A model generated the notes under the pieces. It saw nothing but the letters and a program-made list of their open reading frames with translations. It searched no databases and had not been told where the DNA came from. From JBKQHQ01 sp052148715 (GTDB taxonomy: Bacteria > Pseudomonadota > Alphaproteobacteria > Rhizobiales > Xanthobacteraceae), in contig JBKQHQ010000171.1 of assembly GCA_052148715.1 (NCBI GenBank), positions 1-9,089 of the forward strand: DNA of 9,089 nt, in the 5' to 3' direction. This document shows, in pieces, positions 1 to 6,336 of this stretch; the first letter of the stretch is position 1, and each line of letters opens with the position of its first letter. The position numbers and the translations under genes are program-made.

Positions 1-1003
1 CGGCCTGATCCGCGGCCTTCGCGACCGTGCCCGCCTGCGCCGAGGCTTCCTTGGCGACCCGCGTCAGCCCCGACGCCGTCGTCTCCAGCTTGTTCATGTT
101 GGCATCAACGGCCGACAGCACGGTGCGAATGGTCGCGCGGAAATCGGCGATCAGCCGGTCGACCCTCGTCTGCCGTTGCTCCCGCGCCTGCTGCTCGGCG
201 TGCGCTTTTTGCTCGAGCGCACTGCGCGTCGCGGCGTTCTCCTTGAACACTTCGACCGCGCGGGCCATTTCGCCGATCTCGTCGCTGCGTGTGACGTCGA
301 GCTGACCGGATACGTCGCGATTTGCCGCGAGATCGAGCATCGCGGTGCGAAGCGTTGCGAGCGGCCGAGCAATACCCTGCGCAATCCAGAACGTCAGTCC
401 GCTGAGCGCCAAGGCCAGCAGGAATGTCACCAAAGCAGCTTGCCATATGGTAGTATAGAGCTCGGCACCGATGTCATCCATGTACACTCCGGTCCCGACG
501 ATGATGTCCCAGGGCCTGTAGAGCTTCGCGACGCCGATCTTCTCAGCCTCGGCGCTCTGATCCGGCTTCTTAAAGACAAACCTGGACGTGCCGTATTCGC
601 CCTTTTCCGCTCCGGCCAACATTTCACGGACGAAATATCGCCCTTTGGCGTCAGGCGCATCGATCAAGGATTTGCCGACCAGGCCCGGCGTGACCGGCTG
701 CATCAGGACTACACCCGACCGGGTTTGCACGTAGAAATAATCGCCCTTGTTAAAGCGCATGCTGGCCAGCACGGAGAACGCCCGCTGCTTTGCCTCCGCA
801 TCGGACATGGCGCCGGATTCGACCAGCTTGCGATGGGCGTCGAAGACGCCCGTCGCACTGTCGAGGAGCTGTTCGAGGCTGTGCCGGCGGGCGTCGATGG
901 TACGCTCGTTCTGCAGCCAGATCAGTGTGGCGGCGAGCGCGGCACAGCCGAGCGCAAAGATGGCAACGAGCGCGTAGAGCCGTCCGCGGATTTGAAGCTT
1001 CAT
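1..1003 (-). CDS. Methyl-accepting chemotaxis protein with Cache sensor domain (partial, C-terminus outside window)
   Basis: This is a transmembrane chemoreceptor that should bind a small ligand in the periplasm and control CheA through CheW. The frame stays open for 334 codons from ATG at 1003 to the left edge, so the C-terminal part is missing. Seen in order: a short basic N-terminus and membrane helix (about residues 9-30); a periplasmic single Cache (sCache_2-like) domain (about 35-180) with the typical segment GDYFYVQTRSGVVLMQP at 87-103; a second membrane helix (about 186-208); a HAMP linker (about 209-260, with the DEIGEMARAV stretch); and the start of the cytoplasmic coiled coil. The conserved signalling tip lies beyond the window. 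A GGGG stretch about 8 bases upstream supports the start. It reads outward, away from the element, and appears to be chromosomal flank. The ligand cannot be told from the sequence. Confidence 0.93.
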   Translation of the reverse strand, partial: MKLQIRGRLYALVAIFALGCAALAATLIWLQNERTIDARRHSLEQLLDSATGVFDAHRKLVESGAMSDAEAKQRAFSVLASMRFNKGDYFYVQTRSGVVLMQPVTPGLVGKSLIDAPDAKGRYFVREMLAGAEKGEYGTSRFVFKKPDQSAEAEKIGVAKLYRPWDIIVGTGVYMDDIGAELYTTIWQAALVTFLLALALSGLTFWIAQGIARPLATLRTAMLDLAANRDVSGQLDVTRSDEIGEMARAVEVFKENAATRSALEQKAHAEQQAREQRQTRVDRLIADFRATIRTVLSAVDANMNKLETTASGLTRVAKEASAQAGTVAKAADQA

Positions 1004-1564
1004 GTAAGTCCCCAGTCCAGGCATGGTCCGGCCCGGGCGCATGTTGCAGCGTCTGTCGCAAGCCGGTGTCGCGAATAATATTTCGGTGTCATTAACTATT
1101 AGTTATTGTAGAAGAAAATCGCCGCGGCGGACGTATCGGTGGGTACGTCCCTCTGCCCGAGCATGTGATCAAGTAAACCCCGGCGACGAAGTTCGGCCGA
1201 ACGGTTTGATGGCCGAAACTGACGTATCGGCTGGCGCAGACGCGAGATCGCGATGAATTGCTGACCCCGCGCCGCACGATCTTCCAATGAGAGTCGGCCG
1301 GGCATCCGGGTCGAAATCAGATGGAAAGGAATGGTCTCTATGTCCTTGCCTGCCCTCTCAGCCGAATTCTTCGCAGCAGGCGTCTTCCTGGGCGTTGATG
1401 CGCCGTCTTCGGGTGGGGATTATGCTGCGCTCTTTTGTCGATCACTCGGCGGAATGTTTGCACGAATGGGCCCGACGGCTGGACCGGAGTGACTTGGGGC
1501 GAGCAATCAGTGGGCGATCTACCGGTCGCGCTGTCAATTGCATGCTGAGCTATGGAGTGCGTCG
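1004..1564. other. Intergenic region between the divergent chemoreceptor and DUF4239 genes
   Basis: About 560 bases contain no recognisable gene. The left part (about 1060-1115) is AT-rich and should hold the promoter of the minus-strand chemoreceptor; ATATTATT on the minus strand near 1075-1082 could be a -10 element but has no good -35 partner. A 13-base perfect inverted repeat TAACTA-T-TAGTTA lies at 1093-1105 and is a possible regulator site. Several short ORFs cross the rest in all frames, but none has a recognisable protein pattern; the least poor one is listed separately. Confidence 0.5.
1340..1492 (+). CDS. Possible small ORF, 50 residues, unknown
   Basis: An ATG at 1340 with AAGGA at 1325-1330 upstream opens a 50-residue frame (starting MSLPALSAEFF, with an Ala/Gly-rich middle) that ends at TGA 1490-1492, 72 bases before the DUF4239 start. 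The spacing of the ribosome site is a little long. Nothing in the peptide is recognised: no membrane helix, no motif. It may be a leader gene for the downstream membrane protein or simply chance. Confidence 0.18.
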   Translation: MSLPALSAEFFAAGVFLGVDAPSSGGDYAALFCRSLGGMFARMGPTAGPE

Positions 1565-2461
1565 GTGATCAGTTGGAGCTACGATTATCCGACCTGGGCC
1601 CTTGCGCTGGCATTCTTCGCTCTGTTCCTGGGGAGCTCATCGGCCGGTATCTTCTTGGCGCGGCGAACCGTTCATGCCTGGATCCATCGGCCTGGACGAG
1701 CGCGCGAGAACGATATGGTTGGTCTGGCGCTGGCAAATTGTTTTCTGGTGCTTGGCTTGCTGCTTGGTCTCGTGGCGGTGGGCACGTACCAGAATTATTC
1801 AACCGTCGGCGATACGGTCGACAAGGAAGCGTCGCAGCTGGCGGCATTCGCGGAGGGCGCGGTTGCATATCCGCAGCCCTATCGCTCGATGCTGCTGGGA
1901 AGTTTGGGGGCCTATATCAAGACGACGGTCGATCAGGACTGGCCTGAGCTGCGGCATGGCAAGATACCCATGGCCGGAACCAAAGCGATTTTAGCCGTCT
2001 TCAAAGTGTTGTTGAGCTTCGAGCCGGGGACGGAAAACCAGAAGATACTTCAGTCCCGATCGCTCCAGACTCTCAATGAAATCGTCGAAGTGCGGCGCAC
2101 CCGCATCTCCCTGATGCAACTCGGCTTGCCGGCCGTGCTCTGGTGGGTGGTCGGGTTCGGGATTCTGACGAATCTATGCCTGATCTGGGTGCAGGACATG
2201 GAGATTCATGTCCATTACCTCCTCGGCGCAGTGCTTTCGCTCAGTCTGGGATCGGTGGTCTTTCTTACCGCCGTCTTGGAGAATCCATTCCGGGGTCAGA
2301 CCGGCGTGGGCCCGGAATCGATCCAAAACATCGCCTCTCTCATGGAGACGATTGGCCAAGACACGTGCACACCCAGCACCAAGGAACCGCGTGTATCGGC
2401 CTTGGTGTTTGGCGGCAATGGAGGTTGCCCGGCCAGGGTTTCCGAAAAGATTTCCGACTAG
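1565..2461 (+). CDS. DUF4239 (bestrophin-like) family membrane protein
   Basis: This is an inner-membrane protein of the DUF4239 family (Pfam bestrophin-like domain); its biochemical role is not established, though the family name suggests similarity to anion channels. The 298-residue product has four likely membrane helices at about 9-31, 50-74, 184-206 and 215-237, with a soluble segment of about 105 residues between helices 2 and 3. Family-like features are the N-terminal YDYPTW, the REND before helix 2, QNYS after it, EVRRTRIS before helix 3, and ENPFRG after helix 4. GTG at 1565 is preferred as start because GGAG lies seven bases upstream and the resulting N-terminus matches the usual family start; a TTG at 1538 in the same frame would add nine unsupported residues. 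The tail after PFRG is about 55 residues long and ends polar and unrecognised. No operon partner is visible. Confidence 0.85.
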   Translation: MISWSYDYPTWALALAFFALFLGSSSAGIFLARRTVHAWIHRPGRARENDMVGLALANCFLVLGLLLGLVAVGTYQNYSTVGDTVDKEASQLAAFAEGAVAYPQPYRSMLLGSLGAYIKTTVDQDWPELRHGKIPMAGTKAILAVFKVLLSFEPGTENQKILQSRSLQTLNEIVEVRRTRISLMQLGLPAVLWWVVGFGILTNLCLIWVQDMEIHVHYLLGAVLSLSLGSVVFLTAVLENPFRGQTGVGPESIQNIASLMETIGQDTCTPSTKEPRVSALVFGGNGGCPARVSEKISD

Positions 2462-2534
2462 CTGAGCGCTCGTCGATGTTATCGGCTCGATACCAGCTGT
2501 GCCGATGGCACGGGCTGGCGCTTCAGACATGGGC

Positions 2535-2563
2535 CGGCCGCTGGGCATTCATCTCAGCGGCCG
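2535..2563. terminator. GC-rich hairpin between convergent genes
   Basis: CGGCCGCTGGG and CTCAGCGGCCG form an 11-pair stem (one G-T wobble) around a seven-base loop. It sits 73 bases after the DUF4239 stop and about 110 bases past the end of the convergent radC fragment, a fitting place for a bidirectional terminator. There is no run of T on either side, so intrinsic termination is not assured. Confidence 0.45.
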
Positions 2564-2676
2564 CCCACTGATGACACAGGATGTCGACTTCGCGCAATTC
2601 TGGGGCATTTTCCAGAATATTGGGAGAAGCATGCCGCCACCGCTCACGGTGCTCCGCGCCGCCGGATCGTCGCCGC

Positions 2677-2843
2677 TCAAATCAGCTGCTGCGCCTTCAG
2701 GCTCACGTGCCCGTCGCGGCCGACGATCAGGTGGTCGTGCACCTCGATGCCGAGCGGGCGCGCCACCGCGATGATCTGTTGCGTCATCTCGATATCGGCG
2801 CGCGAGGGCGAAGGATCCCCGGAGGGATGGTTGTGCACCAAGC
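2677..2843 (-). pseudogene. radC: radC 3' fragment (JAMM-domain C-terminus only)
   Basis: The last ~55 residues of RadC are present, ending in LKAQQLI and TGA at 2679-2677. The fragment holds the JAMM metal site (HNHPSGDPSPSRADIEMT: the HxH pair and downstream Asp) and the conserved DHLIVGRDG close to the end. Upstream of LVHNHP (about 2843) the frame stays open but no longer resembles RadC; the missing part should be about 170 residues, with the helix-hairpin-helix region and the first half of the JAMM fold. The cut in the middle of the JAMM domain, next to element-like genes, suggests a recombination junction: either a native radC split by integration, or a 3' end displaced by an element that supplied a replacement. 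RadC's cellular role is itself uncertain. The fragment cannot fold as the whole domain and is probably inactive. Confidence 0.8.
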
Positions 2844-2945
2844 CAACGCGCGAGCTACCAGACTGAACTTGCTTGCTTTTTGACTCTCCAGGCCACGGCA
2901 GGGGGCGTGGACAGGGGGTGGTAAGCGGTGACGGTCCGTGATCAT
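2784..2945 (-). CDS. Small ORF, 53 residues, start coupled to previous gene, runs into radC remnant
   Basis: The ATG at 2945 overlaps the TGA of the preceding 62-residue ORF in the form ATGA, a common sign of translational coupling. The N-terminal part is rich in Pro, Arg and His (MITDRHRLPPPVHAPCRGLE), and the reading then passes into the radC fragment in a different frame and stops at 2784. The first ~30 residues may be the start of an element gene whose original end was replaced at the junction. No family is recognised. There is little ribosome-site signal beyond the coupling, so this may be chance. Confidence 0.3.
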   Translation of the reverse strand: MITDRHRLPPPVHAPCRGLESQKASKFSLVARALAWCTTIPPGILRPRAPISR

Positions 2946-3130
2946 CCCGCACCGTCAATCTCGATCCCGTGAAGTACTTTCGGAGCGCTATGGATTGTCT
3001 GCCACCACTCCGCAAGCACGCTTAAAAGCCGATCGAGGCACTGAAGGCAGAGTGCAGCAACCGGGATTTCACGCTCCATAGGTGGGTGGCAGGCCGCGTA
3101 GCCAGCGGCGGGCCTCAATTGCCGCGCCAC
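2942..3130 (-). CDS. Small hypothetical protein, 62 residues, coupled to the HTH gene
   Basis: A GTG at 3130 lies one base after the TAA of the helix-turn-helix gene (3134-3132), with GGAG five bases upstream inside the end of that gene. This close linkage and the good ribosome site support a real gene read with its neighbour. The product begins with an Arg/Ala/Pro-rich stretch; residues 19 onward (EREIPVAALCLQCLDRLL and following) look like an amphipathic helix, and the end is acidic (IEIDGAG). An ATG at 3079 in the same frame would give 45 residues but has no ribosome site. The function is unknown. Small unannotated genes after an AlpA-like gene are common in integrative elements, which fits the location. 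Confidence 0.5.
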   Translation of the reverse strand: MARQLRPAAGYAACHPPMEREIPVAALCLQCLDRLLSVLAEWWQTIHSAPKVLHGIEIDGAG

Positions 3131-3131
3131 A

Positions 3132-3347
3132 TTAGCTCCGGTCGAGTCCCTTTGACGCACGGCAAGCCACCAAGTTCTTTTGATCCCAAGCATCAAGTTC
3201 AGTCACCGGATATAGAACGGCCTTACCGAGCTTGACGAAAGGAGGACCGATCCTCATGGCACGCCAGTTCCGCAAAGTCCCAACCGTGATCTGTCCACGA
3301 TAGCGCTCCGAAACTTCCTCCGGCGTAAGGAACTTATTGTCAAGCAT
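3132..3347 (-). CDS. AlpA/excisionase-like helix-turn-helix DNA-binding protein
   Basis: This 71-residue protein is almost entirely a winged helix-turn-helix domain of the MerR/excisionase superfamily (HTH_17 type). Visible are FLTPEEVSERYRG (first helices, about 6-18), VGTLRNWRAMRIGPPFVKLG (recognition helix and turn, about 22-41), and VLYPVTELDAW (wing and last helix, about 44-54). Proteins of this kind in P4-like and other integrative elements act as excisionase or as a regulator of the integrase gene. The start has a strong site, AAGGAGAAGGA, just upstream. A 190-base gap separates it from the 132-residue gene upstream, and its stop is one base from the next small ORF. No integrase follows on this strand as would be usual; instead the sequence runs into the radC fragment. 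Confidence 0.85.
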   Translation of the reverse strand: MLDNKFLTPEEVSERYRGQITVGTLRNWRAMRIGPPFVKLGKAVLYPVTELDAWDQKNLVACRASKGLDRS

Positions 3348-3537
3348 TGTCCTTCTCCTTCAGCTCGCCGGTCCCATCAGTTCGGTATTGGTCAACATCG
3401 TATAGCGCCTCTTGCTGGCATTCCACTGGACGTTACCGACCGCGAGCGCCTTTCAAGCGGAGGCCCGAGGCAAAGCCGCGGCAACACCGAGCCGGAACGG
3501 ACTGTCCCCGTGGAGAGGAGGCGCCTTTTCCCCGAAT
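3348..3537. other. Gap between two minus-strand element genes
   Basis: These 190 bases hold no convincing gene. On the minus strand, just before the helix-turn-helix gene, a 12-codon ORF (MLTNTELMGPAS) ends in TGA that abuts its AAGGAG site and might act as a leader, but nothing else supports it. TATACG on the minus strand could be a -10 element; no clear -35 partner was found. The helix-turn-helix gene may have its own promoter here or be read from 3936. Confidence 0.25.
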
Positions 3538-3936
3538 TCAATCTGTCTCGTCGCTTTCGTCTTCTCCTTCCAAAATGAGCGCGTGATAGTGACTGAAGTC
3601 GAACTGCCCCTTAGTCACCTTTTTCAAATCGTCTTCGATGCGCTTTGACGTTACCCGTGGCCAGCTCTCGACCACTTGAGCCTGCACGAGTCCGTACGTT
3701 GCCCCCGCGTAAAACAAAACCCAACGTGCGCGGAATAGCCACTCCTGAACCTCGCGCAGGAAATCGTCAGGTACGCGCTTGCGACCCCAAAGACGCTTCA
3801 AAGTGATCTCTGCCACGCGGACGCGCGTTACTTCCCTTCCAGAATCTTCTTCCTTCGCCCGCACCAAGTGCAGGAGCAGGAGTGCGCATTCGGGCGCGTC
3901 TGGCATATAAGGTCGAGGTTTGGGAGATGATGCCAT
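3538..3936 (-). CDS. Hypothetical protein, 132 residues, divergent from the ParB/RepA-like gene
   Basis: No known domain is recognised with certainty. The protein is soluble, without signal peptide or membrane helix. Its middle looks like a compact helical fold: an N-terminal helix (ECALLLLHLVRAKEED, about 16-31), a segment with TRVRVAEITLKRLWGRKRVP (about 37-56), then FLREVQEWLFRARW and a beta-like stretch VLFYAGATYGLVQAQVVESW. The C-terminus is acidic (EGEDESDETD). The layout of helices followed by a short strand pair is compatible with a winged helix, so a DNA-binding role is possible but unproven. It is the first gene of the minus arm and shares the AT-rich control region with the plus arm, a place where such elements often keep a regulator. 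The start ATG at 3936 has only a weak GGA nearby. Confidence 0.65.
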   Translation of the reverse strand: MASSPKPRPYMPDAPECALLLLHLVRAKEEDSGREVTRVRVAEITLKRLWGRKRVPDDFLREVQEWLFRARWVLFYAGATYGLVQAQVVESWPRVTSKRIEDDLKKVTKGQFDFSHYHALILEGEDESDETD

Positions 3937-3953
3937 GTTTCCGAACCATCACC

Positions 3954-4069
3954 GAAAAATGTTGCACAAGACACAATAGAATGGTTATATAGGATACGTC
4001 TAGAGACATTGCGCGAGAATCGATACAAATATCTTGGATCTGGGTCGCGATAAAGCACAGAAAAATGTT
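3954..4069. repeat. Direct repeat GAAAAATGTT, two copies in the divergent control region
   Basis: GAAAAATGTT occurs at 3954-3963 and again at 4060-4069, same orientation, 106 bases apart. The first copy overlaps the start of the candidate plus-strand -35 element, the second lies before the 16-base palindrome. Either regulator binding or chance in AT-rich DNA is possible. Confidence 0.25.
3962..3990 (+). promoter_or_regulatory. Candidate sigma70-type promoter for the plus-strand replication arm
   Basis: TTGCAC (3962-3967), a 17-base spacer and TTATAT (3985-3990) lie in the AT-rich stretch between the divergent arms. Transcription would begin near 3998 and leave a leader of about 180 bases before the ATG at 4180, containing the palindrome at 4090-4105. 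Judged by eye only. Confidence 0.45.
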
Positions 4070-4089
4070 CTCTAGCTGCCTAAAGTAGT

Positions 4090-4105
4090 ATCGATAATTA
4101 TCGAT
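4090..4105. promoter_or_regulatory. Perfect 16-base palindrome, candidate operator
   Basis: ATCGATAATTATCGAT is a perfect palindrome upstream of the ParB/RepA-like gene. A half copy (ATCGATA) lies at 4019-4025, and a related palindrome with the same TCGATA-NN-TATC pattern lies at 6359-6370 just before the helicase gene. This fits an operator for an element-coded regulator, or a site for the ParB-domain protein. It could also be part of a replication origin, but no iterons were seen. Confidence 0.5.
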
Positions 4106-4179
4106 TGGAAGAACGCAATAGCCCCTTGATCGACTTATCCACTATCCGGCTTCGGACCAAGAGGGATAGCGAGGCGCAA

Positions 4180-5853
4180 ATGACCAAGAGATACGGCCGG
4201 TCGAAGCAGGTCTCCGTCACTTGGCGCGCTGTCCCCATGCTCAAGCCAAACGCGGACGCAATTACCGGCGGTCGCGCGACATCGCCAGGGTCAACATCAA
4301 GTCCGTCTTTGGCCTCGCTTCTGCAGGCAGAAGATGCCTCGGAGAAGGAGTCCGGGGCGGCCGATCAGCTCGACGGGCTCAACGCGCCGATCGCGAGCTG
4401 GCCAGATGACGTGAGACCAAAGATGCAGCGTTCGATCCATCCGTATGCCGAGATCTTCCCGATCCTCAGCGCAGAAGAATTGAACGTGCTGGCGGACGAC
4501 ATAGCCGTTCGCGGGCTTCTCGATCCTATCGTTCTCCATGATGGTCAAATCCTCGATGGGCGTTGCCGGTACCTCGCTTGTCAAATTGCTGGGGTCGAAC
4601 CACGTTACGAAACTTATGTTGGCGATGACCCTCTGGGTTACGTCGTGAGCCGTAATCTGCATCGCCGGCATTTGACCGCGAGCCAGCGTGCCTTGGTCGC
4701 GGCAAGCTTGTCGGATCTGAATGTAGGAGCCAACCAACACACTTCCAGCGAGGGTGTGCCAATTGGCATAGCCGCGGCGCTCATGAAGGTCAGTCCCCGG
4801 TCGGTTGCGCGGGCCAAGCAGCTTGTGCGGCTCGGCCCTTCGGAACTCGTGCAGGCTGTCGCGGCCGGTAAGATCGCGGTTTCCGCCGCGACCCTGCAGC
4901 TTGGCCAGGAACTCGATCGGGTGGCTGACCGGGAAGATGGGCTGTCGGTGCCGGAGACCGTTACGGCCGTCGATGGTGCAGGATCAGTAGCGAGCGGGAC
5001 CGAGGTCGGAGTCGGTAAAAGTATTGAGATTGGGATCAAGGTGTCGGAAGACCGCCAAACGTCGGCCCCTCAGTCTCCGGTTTTGCCTCAGAGCGCGCAA
5101 GAGCCCGCGAAGTTGGCCGAAGCTACGGCGGAGGATGTTGAGCCGGGCTGGCTTTGGGATCGGTTCATCCCCAACTCCGCCGTCACCGCTATCATCGGCA
5201 GCATGGCGTCGCCAGTGACGTTAGTACCAATCAGAATCGCGGCGACCGTGACCGTAGGCGGCGATTGGCCGAACTATCATAGAGCATCACGCGGCCGGGT
5301 CGTATGGCTTACGCGACATGCTGATTTTGAGCGCGTGATGTTCAATCATTTCCAGGCGGCCGAGGTCCGTTGGTCCGAGGTTGATGTACTTCCCCCAGAA
5401 CTCGATAACTTCAACCTTCCAACCTACGATATGGCCCGCGACCTAGACCGACTTGGTCAGCTCGTTTCGAACAAGGACGATGTTCGTCTCGTGATCGTCG
5501 ATTCGTTCCCCCTGTACCTCGGATGCGGGGATATCGAAGGAACGATTCGAAACTTCAGCATTGCCTTCGGCGCTTTGCGGAAGATCGCAACCCACTCCAG
5601 CGCGGCGGTGATCGTCCTGTGCCCGCTGCCATTCCGCAAAGGCCACAAGAGCATCACGCTGGCGCTTCGGGCATTTGCTGCCGCTAAGGAGCTCAATACC
5701 TTGATCATTGTTGAGGGCAATGGCTCGGGAGGCACCGTGACGCCTGCAAAAGATCCGAACATTGATGTCCGCCGCTATCTTTTCCGAGTGAATTTTCCCT
5801 GCGGTCCCTCCGGACCGACGATCGTTTGGGATAATGAAAGGTGCGTCCCATAG
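4180..5853 (+). CDS. ParB-domain protein fused to a degenerate RepA-like (AAA_25) ATPase domain
   Basis: This 557-residue protein has two parts. Residues ~86-175 form a ParB/Srx-type domain: SAEELNVLADDIAVRGLLDPIVL, then ILDGRCRYLAC (about 124-134) in the place of the ParB GERR box, then NLHRRHLTASQRALVAA (159-175). A helix-turn-helix region follows (GIAAALMKVSPRSVARAKQL, about 196-215) and a VSAATLQL helix. After a linker rich in Glu, Ala and Pro, residues ~321-545 resemble the RecA-fold ATPase of RepA-type plasmid replication proteins: WLWDRFIPNSAVTAIIG, RGRVVWLTR, and a Walker B-like RLVIVDSFPLYLG (436-448). The P-loop place reads IIGSMASPVTL with no GK[ST], and the usual His-His after the fourth strand reads CPLP, so ATP hydrolysis is unlikely. 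ATG 4180 is chosen because GAGG lies five bases before it; the frame is open back to TTG 4105, which overlaps the palindrome and lacks a ribosome site. Likely a DNA-binding replication or control protein of the element. Confidence 0.8.
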   Translation: MTKRYGRSKQVSVTWRAVPMLKPNADAITGGRATSPGSTSSPSLASLLQAEDASEKESGAADQLDGLNAPIASWPDDVRPKMQRSIHPYAEIFPILSAEELNVLADDIAVRGLLDPIVLHDGQILDGRCRYLACQIAGVEPRYETYVGDDPLGYVVSRNLHRRHLTASQRALVAASLSDLNVGANQHTSSEGVPIGIAAALMKVSPRSVARAKQLVRLGPSELVQAVAAGKIAVSAATLQLGQELDRVADREDGLSVPETVTAVDGAGSVASGTEVGVGKSIEIGIKVSEDRQTSAPQSPVLPQSAQEPAKLAEATAEDVEPGWLWDRFIPNSAVTAIIGSMASPVTLVPIRIAATVTVGGDWPNYHRASRGRVVWLTRHADFERVMFNHFQAAEVRWSEVDVLPPELDNFNLPTYDMARDLDRLGQLVSNKDDVRLVIVDSFPLYLGCGDIEGTIRNFSIAFGALRKIATHSSAAVIVLCPLPFRKGHKSITLALRAFAAAKELNTLIIVEGNGSGGTVTPAKDPNIDVRRYLFRVNFPCGPSGPTIVWDNERCVP

Positions 5854-6081
5854 CTGCCACGACGGCACCAATGTTGCAGCCGCACACCGTGAAGGTCCGT
5901 CAAAGGCGACATCGAAGCAGGCCACAGAGCGCATCCTACTTACGCCGTATCGGCCACCGGGTAGTCAACGTTAGGAAAACCGAGTGAAACAAGGGCGCCG
6001 ATCCATCGCCGCCTGAGCGACCTTGTAAAATACCGAAAGAGTTCAAGATATCGTCGTCCGTCCGATAAGAATGGCACACAA
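5854..6081 (+). other. Gap after the ParB/RepA-like gene, possible decayed C-terminal extension
   Basis: No full gene is seen. In a different frame from the upstream gene, codons from 5846 to the TAG at 5972-5974 are open and encode a peptide including EGPSKATSKQATERILL, which resembles the linker and start of a helix found before a C-terminal winged helix in RepA-like proteins. This could be the lost tail of the upstream gene after a frameshift near 5840-5850. The remainder to 6081 shows nothing. Confidence 0.25.
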
Positions 6082-6300
6082 ATGAGTCCTCAAAAACCGC
6101 GTTTGCGACGAGAGCTTCAAGATAGCCAGAAATTCCCGGCGCATACTCGGGCGCAACAGGAGGCGATCAAGAACGAGGCGCCCCGATTGGCGAAGCTCGG
6201 CGTTACGGATTTCGAAACAGTGCAGCGGGTCAAGCACCTCCACAATGACCCGATCCTCCGGCTGAAACGAGCTCGATATCCAGCTATTCTAGATGAATAG
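6082..6300 (+). CDS. Small hypothetical protein, 72 residues
   Basis: An ATG at 6082 opens 72 residues, highly charged and mostly helical in character: an N-terminal basic stretch (PQKPRLRREL), then a middle with RAQQEAIKNEAPRLAKLG, and a basic end (LRLKRARYPAILDE). It lies between the two large plus-strand genes and 86 bases before the helicase start. Only a weak AAGAA lies upstream, so translation start is uncertain. A minus-strand ORF covers the same bases but has a less natural composition. No family is recognised; a small accessory replication protein or an uncoded stretch are both possible. Confidence 0.4.
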   Translation: MSPQKPRLRRELQDSQKFPAHTRAQQEAIKNEAPRLAKLGVTDFETVQRVKHLHNDPILRLKRARYPAILDE

Positions 6301-6336
6301 AAGATATATGCCGAATTTCGCGCCTGAGGCGGGCAA

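Noticed and set aside
176..1078. 300-residue plus-strand ORF opposite the chemoreceptor
   Set aside because: It is the antisense shadow of the minus-strand chemoreceptor, which has clear Cache, HAMP and membrane features; the shadow has no recognisable pattern.
1287..1568. 93-residue plus-strand ORF before the DUF4239 gene
   Set aside because: Its composition is rich in Arg, Ser and Gly without pattern, and it overlaps the DUF4239 start; no ribosome site or family feature.
2677..3015. Reading the RadC frame as a complete 112-residue gene from ATG 3015
   Set aside because: The part upstream of LVHNHP does not resemble RadC and covers two coupled ORFs in other frames; it is an open frame by chance.
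2462..3131. tRNA gene as attachment site for the element
   Set aside because: No cloverleaf-like sequence or tRNA 3' end was found; the radC fragment is the better candidate for the junction.
4105..4179. TTG at 4105 as start of the ParB/RepA-like gene
   Set aside because: It overlaps the 16-base palindrome and has no ribosome site, while ATG 4180 has GAGG five bases upstream.
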